From: Clostridiales bacterium | GTDB taxonomy: Bacteria > Bacillota > Clostridia > Oscillospirales > Acutalibacteraceae | Assembly: GCA_012728445.1 (NCBI GenBank) | Contig: JAAYFA010000339.1 | Span: 1 to 7,521 of the forward strand | Reading direction: 5' to 3' | Length of the DNA stretch: 7,521 nucleotides | In this document: positions 1 through 5,641 of the stretch, piece by piece | Layout of the letters: each line of letters starts with the position of its first letter | Position numbering within the stretch: position 1 is the stretch's first letter | Program-made: the position numbers and the translations under genes | The notes under the pieces: model-generated | Seen by the model: the letters and a program-made list of their open reading frames with translations, nothing else | Told to the model about the DNA's origin: nothing | The model's database searches: none

Positions 1-260
1 ACTTCTCCGCCTTTTTTGGTAACCGGCTCACCTTTAGTGTTTGTGACCGCTACCGGTTTGCTTGTGGATGACATAACCGTTACCGTTTCACCGCTCTCAT
101 TTGTAACCGGCTCACCCTCATCATCTGTGACAACTTCCGTCTCGCCGGCGTTTGCGGAGGTACCACCCGCTGTCGAGGTGTTATCTTTTTCCTTCTTGCA
201 TGCGCCGAGCGAAAAAATCAACGCAAAAACCATAAATACACATAAAAGCTTTTTTATCAT
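1..260 (-). CDS. Secreted lipoprotein, N-terminal part (runs off left edge)
   Basis: Translation of the minus strand from ATG at 260 stays open for 86 codons to the window edge, so the C-terminus is missing. Residues 1-21 form a lipoprotein signal peptide: basic MIKK, a hydrophobic stretch (LLCVFMVFALIF), then the lipobox LGAC with Cys21 as the predicted lipidation site. The mature part starts KKEKDN and continues as a low-complexity, Thr/Gly/Glu-rich linker. It contains two imperfect units built on VT-x3-GEPVT, 28 residues apart (from about residues 44 and 72), plus a shorter GETVT. An AAAGGA ribosome binding site lies 8-10 bases upstream, and a promoter is predicted at 385-413. The visible part looks like a tether or spacer; any functional domain would lie beyond the edge, so no specific function can be given. 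The plus-strand reading frame over this stretch is a shadow. Confidence 0.85.
   Translation of the reverse strand, partial: MIKKLLCVFMVFALIFSLGACKKEKDNTSTAGGTSANAGETEVVTDDEGEPVTNESGETVTVMSSTSKPVAVTNTKGEPVTKKGGE
19..131 (-). repeat. 84-bp-spaced coding repeat inside the lipoprotein gene
   Basis: The 14-mer GTAACCGGCTCACC (plus-strand sense) occurs exactly at 19-32 and 103-116. In both copies it is followed, after 9 variable bases, by TGTGAC (42-47 and 126-131). The 84-base offset equals 28 codons, so the repeat is in frame and encodes the GEPVT units of the lipoprotein. More units may lie beyond the left edge. Confidence 0.8.
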
Positions 261-384
261 GAGAAATTCCTTTCTTTGCACCGCAAAATTTTTGTCATTG
301 TTGCCCGCGTGCGGTAAGCTCGACAACATCAATCGACGGTTGCTGCAAAGCTGTATTGCGTTGAGCCATCGACCGAGTAAACTA

Positions 385-413
385 AGAATACATTATTTGT
401 CCAATTAAATCAA
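385..413 (-). promoter_or_regulatory. Predicted sigma-A-type promoter for the lipoprotein
   Basis: On the minus strand, TTGATT (413-408) is followed after exactly 17 bases by TATTCT (390-385). Each hexamer matches the consensus at 4 of 6 positions. Transcription would start near 378 and leave a leader of about 115 bases before the ATG at 260. The match is moderate and other hexamer pairs are possible nearby (for example TTGGAC with TTTACT). Confidence 0.45.
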
Positions 414-509
414 GGTTTCAAAAGTGAATTTATTGTGACCGAAAATAGGGCAGGAAAGGCATCTAAACTTTAATATCACGAAATATAAAATCAAAAGTTG
501 CGAAAAGCC

Positions 510-538
510 TTGCAAAAATCCGTCGAGTTCATTATAAT
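510..538 (+). promoter_or_regulatory. Predicted sigma-A-type promoter for tRNA-Thr
   Basis: TTGCAA (510-515) is followed after 17 bases by a perfect TATAAT (533-538). The start site would fall near 545, about 27 bases before the mature tRNA 5' end, which is a normal leader for RNase P processing. The good hexamers, correct spacing and position make this a strong prediction. Confidence 0.75.
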
Positions 539-571
539 AATGTCTGCCGCACAAAACGGTATAGTTAATAG

Positions 572-646
572 GCTACTGTGGCTCAATGGTAGAGCAGCTC
601 ATTCGTAATGAGCAGGTTGTCAGTTCGATTCTGACCAGTAGCTCCA
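572..646 (+). tRNA. tRNA-Thr (anticodon CGU), CCA encoded
   Basis: A full cloverleaf can be drawn by hand. The 7-bp acceptor stem is GCTACTG (572-578) with CAGTAGC (636-642). The D stem is GCTC/GAGC with loop AATGGTA. The anticodon stem is GCTCA/TGAGC with loop TTCGTAA, giving anticodon CGT at 604-606 (CGU in RNA), which reads ACG threonine codons. The variable loop is AGGTT. The T arm is GTCAG/CTGAC with loop TTCGATT. The discriminator is T643 and CCA is encoded at 644-646. All stems are fully paired, so the gene looks functional. It is a single-gene unit between its own promoter and a terminator. Apparent protein frames across it are shadows. Confidence 0.96.
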
Positions 647-682
647 AAAACCCCTCAAAGCGTTGCGCTTTGAGGGGTTTTT
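646..682. terminator. Bidirectional rho-independent terminator
   Basis: A perfect 12-bp GC-containing hairpin, CCCCTCAAAGCG (651-662) with CGCTTTGAGGGG (666-677), closes on a three-base loop TTG. It is flanked by five A (646-650) and five T (678-682), extending pairing to 17 bp. It terminates the tRNA on the plus strand. On the minus strand it lies 8 bases past the stop codon of the 70-residue protein gene, so it also ends the kinase unit. The last A of the tRNA CCA is the first base of the A-run. Confidence 0.93.
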
Positions 683-690
683 GCTCGGCA

Positions 691-903
691 TTAGCCTTCG
701 TTAATCTCTTTGAGCAACTCGTCCAGCTTTTCTTCCGAAAGTCCGACTTGCGGAAGACGGGTCAATTTTTCAAGTTTGAACTTTTTTACCATTTTGATTG
801 CAGGGTTCTTTGTAATGCCGGGGCTGAAATTTTCAATAACCTCGACGGCCTTTGGGTCTTTAAGAATTTCTCCAACCGTTGTTTCGCGTGTGTAGTTTGC
901 CAT
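691..903 (-). CDS. Small helical protein of unknown function (70 aa)
   Basis: This 70-residue soluble protein has no signal peptide, no membrane segment and no cysteine. The N-terminal part (YTRETTVGEILKDPKAVEVI, then a PGITKNPAI segment) resembles, from memory, small helical domains with the pattern T-x-GE-(I/L)-L-x-DP-x-A that occur alone or at the C-termini of some hydrolases; they are loosely like DUF1858-type folds. The C-terminal third (LSEEKLDELLKEINEG) should form one amphipathic helix. The ATG at 903 is supported by a TAAGGAGT ribosome binding site about 9 bases upstream. It starts 27 bases after the kinase stop codon and ends just before the terminator, so it is the last gene of the kinase transcript. 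No function can be assigned; an accessory role in the same pathway is a guess from position. Confidence 0.8.
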   Translation of the reverse strand: MANYTRETTVGEILKDPKAVEVIENFSPGITKNPAIKMVKKFKLEKLTRLPQVGLSEEKLDELLKEINEG

Positions 904-930
904 AATAATCTACTCCTTATAATTTTTATT

Positions 931-2563
931 TTATTCGTCGTCAGAAGTGGCAGGCTTTTCTGATGGTGACGAAACAATGGATTCTTTCTCCGGGGTTTGT
1001 CCGATGATGTCATTTAAGTTTTCGTACAGATGCACCAGGTTATCGAAGATTTTACAGTAAACCTCCGAATAAAGTCGACTGTATATTCGATGCTCTTTTT
1101 CGTCGGGAAGGAATTCATCTCTTATTCTGACCATTTTTTTAAGAGCCTCATCGTTGTTTTTGTAAATACCCATGCTGACAAAGGCGACGATAGAACTGCC
1201 CAGCCCGCAGGCCTCATGTGTTTGAATTCTGTACACCGGCAGACCCATCATATTAGCGGTTATCTGGCAAATCTCGGAACTGTTGCTTCCACCACCTGCA
1301 AGGAATATTTTTTTAACCTTCAGTTTTCCTGTTTTTTCAATAACACTTAGACCATCCATTAAGCTAAATCCAATGCCTTCAATAATGGCACGATATAAAT
1401 GAATGCGCGTATGGATATCCGACAATCCTATAACGGAACCTTTTGCGTGCGGGGGTAATAGGGTCCGGCGTGAAGGTGGGTTGTAAAATCAGGCCATGAC
1501 AGCCGGCGGGGATTTCTCTCAGACGTTTGTTGAGCAGTTCTTCTGCCGAACACCCCAATATCTTCGCATCCTCCACTTCTTTTGCCGCAAATTCTTTTTT
1601 GAACCAAGAAATAAGCCAATAGCCACGGAATATCTGTATTTCAGACAAATAGTCTCCCGTTAGCGAGTTGTAAGGAGGTAGGATAGATTTAAGACTGAAA
1701 TAACGCTTGGTTGGCACCTGAACGGTTGCAAGGGTACCAAGGCTTATGGCAGCGCAAGATTCATCATCGCAGGAAAGACCGAAGGTTTCACACATCTTAT
1801 CGGAGCCGGTCACAATATAGGGGACTCCTTCGGGGATTCCCGTTATTTGGGCCGCTTGCTTTGTTATCTTGCCGATTATTTCACCGGGGTTTACCAGTTC
1901 AATGAGTTTTTCGTCCTCCATCAAGTAGACGCCCCTGAGGATATTCTTTTTGTCGAGCCATTTTCGATTTTTCGTATCATAGGGTAAAACGCCGATCATA
2001 TTAGCGACGGAATCTTTCATCACGCCACTAAACATAACATTGAAAAATGTTGATAAAAGTGCAAATTTATGTGTTTTGTTCCACGTCTCGGGCTCGTTCA
2101 TGATTAACCAATTGCCTGCCATTTGGCTTCTCAGCGTATTCACGGCCACGGTAAGTCCCGCCAATTTAAAGGCCAATGCGCTTTTCTTGGAAAGCGGAGG
2201 CATATTTTCGGCTTTTCTTTTATCAAGCCAAAGAATAGCATCGCGAACAGGCTTGCCTTCTTTGTCAAAACAGACCGTTGTTGCTCTGATGCAGGTGGAT
2301 GTTACGGCGATGATGTCACTCCAAACATCCTCAAACTCCGATTTGAGTTTTTTAGAAACTTCGCAGATCACACCCCAATAATAATTGGGGTCTTGTTCTG
2401 CCCAACCGGGGTGAAGGGAATAATAAGGTCTCTCGTAGGCTTTTTTAGTTTCACCGATGATGTCGCCATTTTTGTCCACCAAAAGTGCCCTTGCGCTTTG
2501 GGTTCCGACATCAAAGGTCAGCACTAATGGGTTTTGAGTGGATTTTGCATTTGGCTCTTGCAT
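931..2563 (-). pseudogene. FGGY-family carbohydrate/polyol kinase, frameshifted
   Basis: FGGY kinases transfer the ATP gamma-phosphate to a hydroxyl of a sugar or polyol in the cytoplasm. The N-terminal piece (2563 to 1379) reads 394 residues: phosphate-binding DVGTQSARALLVD at 18-30, WAEQDP near 54-59, WLDKRKA near 112-118, and VTGSDKMCE with Asp255 at the expected catalytic-base position. The reading then leaves frame after LILQPTFTPDPITP (residue 371). The rest continues in another frame (1425 to 931) with RAIIEG and the adenine-binding LAGGGSNSSEICQITA. Removing one G from the G5 run at 1451-1455 restores a continuous 543-residue protein reading ITPHAKGS across the junction, a normal family length. 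The start at 2563 follows AGGAGG by 7 bases. The enzyme is otherwise complete, so the lesion is recent or an error. The substrate is unresolved (xylulose, glycerol or erythritol-type); the GlpA-like neighbours favour a polyol. Confidence 0.9.
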
Positions 2564-2649
2564 TGGTGTTCCTCCTGTTATTAAATTTTCAATCTTTAAT
2601 CTTTAACGATGAGACGATACAATACTTAATCCAGAGTTCAACTAATCTG

Positions 2650-2678
2650 ACTATAAGGTACACCATTTTGTACGTAAA
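2650..2678 (-). promoter_or_regulatory. Predicted promoter of the kinase unit
   Basis: On the minus strand, TTTACG (2678-2673, 4 of 6 matches) is followed after 17 bases by TATAGT (2655-2650, 5 of 6 matches). Transcription would start near 2643, leaving a leader of about 80 bases before the kinase ATG at 2563. The candidate operator at 2658-2673 overlaps the spacer, which suits repression by a bound regulator. Confidence 0.5.
2658..2673. promoter_or_regulatory. Candidate operator copy 1 (GTACA-N6-TGTAC)
   Basis: GTACA (2658-2662) and TGTAC (2669-2673) are a perfect 5-bp inverted repeat separated by CCATTT. It sits inside the -35/-10 spacer of the predicted kinase promoter. The same architecture recurs at 2803-2818 beside the other promoter. 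Shape and position suggest a dimeric repressor site, most simply for the adjacent YhfZ-type regulator; this link is inferred. Confidence 0.5.
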
Positions 2679-2765
2679 AACAACAGTTATTTCAAAATAC
2701 GTAATAAACGACAAGTTTAACTGTGAAATTTGTTTAAAAAGCCGAACATTATTCCGCGAAAGTGC

Positions 2766-2794
2766 TGGACAACAATCATGTAACGGTATATAAT
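2766..2794 (+). promoter_or_regulatory. Predicted promoter of the regulator/oxidoreductase operon
   Basis: TGGACA (2766-2771, 5 of 6 matches) is followed after 17 bases by a perfect TATAAT (2789-2794). Transcription would start near 2801 and leave a leader of about 59 bases before the ATG at 2860. Candidate operator copy 2 starts at the predicted start site. No other comparable promoter is seen before the downstream enzyme genes, so they probably depend on this one. Confidence 0.7.
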
Positions 2795-2802
2795 AACAAT
2801 AA

Positions 2803-2818
2803 GTACACTGGATTGTAT
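2803..2818. promoter_or_regulatory. Candidate operator copy 2 (GTACA-N6-TGTAT)
   Basis: GTACA (2803-2807), a six-base spacer CTGGAT, and TGTAT (2814-2818) repeat the architecture of the site at 2658-2673 with one mismatch in the right arm. It lies immediately downstream of the predicted transcription start, where a bound repressor would block initiation. The two copies are 145 bases apart centre to centre, which would allow cooperative binding or looping. Confidence 0.45.
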
Positions 2819-2845
2819 ATTAACTTGATTTGGACCTCGGTTTAA

Positions 2846-2853
2846 AAGGAGAG
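2846..2853 (+). promoter_or_regulatory. Ribosome binding site fixing the regulator start at 2860
   Basis: AAGGAGAG lies 6-8 bases before ATG 2860. An in-frame upstream ATG at 2830 would place this site inside the coding region and has no ribosome binding site of its own. The start at 2860 is therefore preferred. Confidence 0.85.
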
Positions 2854-2859
2854 AACATA

Positions 2860-3825
2860 ATGTTTGAAACCCCATACCGAAAAGATTGGTATGTGAGCAC
2901 AAGTATTGCGAGAGAAATGATTGGACTGAAGGTTGGGGACCGATTACCGACAATTAGCGATTATTGTAAAGTATTTGATTGTTCAAGAGGAATTGTGCAA
3001 AACGCCTTGATGATGCTGCAGGAGAATAAGGCAATAGAAGTCGATAAGCAAGGCAAAAAGGGCTCGTTTTTATTGTTTAAAGACGATGAGAAATTAGTTG
3101 AACATTCGGGGTTAAGCCATATCACGGCATCCATGCCGACGCCTTTAAATATTCATTCAGCCGGGCTTGCAACAGGCATCTGCCAAGGCATGAGCAGGTT
3201 TCAAGTGCCGTTTACGTTTGCCTTTGTGCAAGGCTCCAAAAACAGGGTGGATGCATTGAAACGAGGCGTTTATGATTTTGTGGTGACAACGCTTAATACG
3301 GCAAAAGAAGTTGCCGCCGCAAATCCGGAAATTGAAATAGCCTTTCCCTTTGCTGACTGTGAGTATTCGCCACCGTATAAGCTGTATATCAATCGTCCAA
3401 ATCTGACGGAGGTTCAAGATGGTATGAGCGTTGCAATCGACAATTCCAGCTCTGACCACGCGAAGCTCACAAAGATCGTTTGCGAAGGGAAAAACGTAAA
3501 GCTCGTATAAATGCCCTTTATTGCTGCGATCGTCGCTTTTTATACGGGGCAGATAGACTGCATGGTGTTTCGGGATGGGATTGAAAATGTCAACGAAAAC
3601 CTCCTTAATTTTGCCCTTAAAAACGAAAAATGTGTTTCCGCAGCCGATACAAGCAAAATACCGATCCTGCACAGCGATGCAGCTGAGATGCAAATTCCCG
3701 TTGCCTTGATCAATCGCAACAATTATGGGATTGCAGGAATACTAAAGGATTACCTTTCGGGCGAATTGGTAGGGTACATTCAAAACCGTGTCTTAAACGG
3801 GCAAATGGCCCCGCAGTTTTATTGA
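2860..3825 (+). pseudogene. YhfZ-type GntR-like transcriptional regulator, broken by in-frame TAA
   Basis: The protein begins with a winged helix-turn-helix: around residues 26-70, GDRLPTISDYCKVFDCSRG, then IVQNALMMLQENKAIEV and a wing GKKGSFLL, much like YhfZ-type GntR relatives. The rest resembles the YhfZ C-terminal, periplasmic-binding-protein-like effector domain. The frame stops at TAA 3508-3510 after 216 residues (ending KNVKLV), and resumes in the same frame directly at ATG 3511 with MPFIAAIVAF, then TGQIDCMVFRDG, for 104 residues to TGA 3823-3825. Joined, it would be about 321 residues, close to what I recall as the YhfZ family length, so the stop splits one gene. The codon was probably a sense codon one base away, such as GAA, CAA or AAA. 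The N-terminal piece keeps the DNA-binding domain but loses the last third of the effector domain. It likely controlled the divergent kinase and its own operon. Confidence 0.82.
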
Positions 3826-3856
3826 TTATAATTTGGTATTTTAGGGGGATGTACGG

Positions 3857-5641
3857 ATGGATATAGAAAGTATTAACAAAATAAAAAAAACGCTTAAGAA
3901 AAACTTTCCGGATGTAGAGCTAAAGATGGACAGTGATGAGCGGGGAATTCTTACCTTAAAAGGAGAATGCCGCGATTGGGACCAAGTCGTCCAAATCGGC
4001 CATTTAGTTGCCAAGCAAAAGGGCGTTAAGAACGTTGTAAATAAGCTGCGTGTACCGGGGCTCGACATTCCATGCAAGGATTATTCCGACTATATTGCGA
4101 TGGGTAACAAGTTAGGTGTAGTCGATGACGTGGATGTTGTCATTATCGGCGCGGGGATTTCCGGCTGCGGTATTGCAAGGGAACTGGCGAAGTATAAGAT
4201 GAATATACTGGTGGTTGAAATGTCGGATGACGTTGCAACAGGGGCAACCAAAGCAAATAATGGGAACATACACCCGGGGCACGCCGCGAAGCCGGGGACA
4301 TTAAAAGCAAAACTCAATGTTGAAGGCAACCGCATGTACACAAAGTGGGCAGAAGATTTAGGGTTTGAATTGCAACGCTGCGGTGCTATGGGTTTTGTGA
4401 CAAGTAATCTTTTAAAACCGGCTTTAAAAGTTGCATATAACCAGGCGGTGAAAAACGGAGTCGACGGCGCAGCGCTGATTGATGGAAAAACAGCTTGCCA
4501 AATTGAACCCGGTCTTGTTAAAAATGGGCTGGGCAAGGCGGTTAAACAGGCTTTTTGGTTGCCAACCATGGGGTTGGTCGAACCTTTTCAAGTGGCCGTT
4601 GCACTGGCAGAAAATGCGGCAAGCAACGGAGTTCGGTTTTGGTTTAACTGTACGGTTGCGGATGTGATAACTGAAAGCGGCAAAGTGTCGGGCGTCGTTA
4701 CGAACAAAGGGATAATTAAGGCGAAATATGTTATAAACTGTGCCGGCGTTTATGCGGATGAAGTTTCAGCAATGGCGGGGGATGAGTGCTATACGATTCA
4801 TCCTCGTAAAGGCGTCATCGCAATCTTAGATAAAGCGAAGGCACCCGAATACGGGGCACTTTGCGAACATGTAACGATGGAAACGATAAAACTAACCTTA
4901 AAAAACAAAAAATCTCAAACAAAAGGCGGCGGCATGTGCCGTACGCCCGAAGGCAATGTTTTGATGGGGCCATCCGCAAAGGAAGTGCCCGACAAAGAGG
5001 ACCTTGCAACGGATTCGGAGAGTTTGGGTTATGCGATGGGGCGAGGCGATAATGGGATACAATACAGTGATATTATCCGGTTTTTTGTAGGTTCCCGCCC
5101 TGCCGACTATAAAGAGGACTTTGTTATAGAAATGTCTCCTATCAGTGACGGGGTTATCAATGTTGGGGGCATTCAGTCACCCGGACTTGCCTCTGCACCG
5201 GCTATTGCAAAGATGGTGGAAGGTATTGTCGCGCAACATGCACAAGACAATGGCCGTCCTATAGAAAAAAAGACGGATTGGCAGCCGATTAGAAAGAGAA
5301 AACCTCAATTTAGGCAGTTGAGCCATGAAGAGCAAGGGGAGCTCATTAAGAAAAACCCGAGCTATGGCAAGGTTATATGCAGATGCGAATGTATAACGGA
5401 AGGTGAGATTTTGGACGCCATTCATTCTTCCGTAATTCCCTGCTCCGTTGATGCGATTAAACGCCGCACAAGAGCGGGCATGGGCCGCTGTCAAGGGGGA
5501 TTCTGCCAGCCGCGTGTACTTGAACTCTTAGCGCGTGAGTGTGGTAAGGAGTGGACTGATATAAACTTAAACAAAGAAGGCTCCAATATTTTGGTCAAGT
5601 CGAATAGGCCTGTGGCAAGCGTCAAGGAGGCAAAAAAATGA
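3857..5641 (+). CDS. GlpA-like FAD dehydrogenase with N-terminal BON domain and C-terminal BFD [2Fe-2S] domain
   Basis: This 594-residue cytoplasmic flavoprotein probably oxidises glycerol-3-phosphate or a related polyol phosphate. Residues about 5-67 match a BON domain: ILTLKGECRDWDQ, then GVKNVVNKLRV. The DAO fold follows, with the FAD motif VVIIGAGISGCGIA near 94-107, ending in VVE. Later DAO signatures include YVINCAGVYAD near 291-301 and GNVLMGPSAKEV near 366-377. The C-terminus carries a BFD-like iron-sulfur domain (about 505-560) with cysteines C508, C510, C545 and C550 in a CxC...CxxxxC pattern. The start at 3857 follows an AGGGGGAT site by about 7 bases and lies 31 bases after the regulator. 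The stop TGA overlaps the next gene's ATG (ATGA). DAO plus BFD is the GlpA architecture; the N-terminal BON extension is the unusual part. Substrate identity is inferred from family and context only. Confidence 0.88.
   Translation: MDIESINKIKKTLKKNFPDVELKMDSDERGILTLKGECRDWDQVVQIGHLVAKQKGVKNVVNKLRVPGLDIPCKDYSDYIAMGNKLGVVDDVDVVIIGAGISGCGIARELAKYKMNILVVEMSDDVATGATKANNGNIHPGHAAKPGTLKAKLNVEGNRMYTKWAEDLGFELQRCGAMGFVTSNLLKPALKVAYNQAVKNGVDGAALIDGKTACQIEPGLVKNGLGKAVKQAFWLPTMGLVEPFQVAVALAENAASNGVRFWFNCTVADVITESGKVSGVVTNKGIIKAKYVINCAGVYADEVSAMAGDECYTIHPRKGVIAILDKAKAPEYGALCEHVTMETIKLTLKNKKSQTKGGGMCRTPEGNVLMGPSAKEVPDKEDLATDSESLGYAMGRGDNGIQYSDIIRFFVGSRPADYKEDFVIEMSPISDGVINVGGIQSPGLASAPAIAKMVEGIVAQHAQDNGRPIEKKTDWQPIRKRKPQFRQLSHEEQGELIKKNPSYGKVICRCECITEGEILDAIHSSVIPCSVDAIKRRTRAGMGRCQGGFCQPRVLELLARECGKEWTDINLNKEGSNILVKSNRPVASVKEAKK

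Larger units (their letters stand above)
261..571. other. Intergenic region between lipoprotein and tRNA-Thr genes
   Basis: This 311-base AT-rich stretch separates two divergently transcribed genes. It holds the predicted lipoprotein promoter (385-413, minus), about 115 bases of lipoprotein 5' leader, and the tRNA promoter (510-538, plus). I see no convincing small gene, terminator or riboswitch fold in it. Confidence 0.6.

Noticed and set aside
290..350. Weak TGTTG/CAACA pairing in the lipoprotein leader as a riboswitch or thermometer
   Set aside because: Only five paired bases with a long loop, and no recognisable aptamer core.
16..408. Plus-strand frame of 130 codons over the lipoprotein region
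   Set aside because: It is antisense to a frame with a clear signal peptide and lipobox, is Ser/Thr/Val biased by the repeat, and has no ribosome binding site.
572..646. tRNA-Thr gene as an integration site of a mobile element
   Set aside because: No second copy of the tRNA 3' end, no integrase and no mobile gene in the window.
931..1425. Separate 164-residue gene starting at TTG 1425
   Set aside because: It has no ribosome binding site and begins in the middle of the FGGY fold; it is the C-terminal part of the frameshifted kinase.
2683..2724. Inverted repeat ACAGTTA (2683-2689) / TAACTGT (2718-2724) as an operator or hairpin
   Set aside because: The 28-base AT-rich gap and 7-bp arms are expected by chance in such AT-rich DNA, and it does not align with a predicted promoter.
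2830..2859. Upstream ATG at 2830 as the regulator start
   Set aside because: It lacks a ribosome binding site and would bury the strong AAGGAGAG in the coding region; the start at 2860 fits better.
3827..3832. TATAAT just upstream of the GlpA-like gene, as an internal promoter
   Set aside because: No -35 hexamer at 16-18 bases (AATGGC or similar), the TG is one base out of place for an extended -10, and the start site would fall almost on the ribosome binding site.
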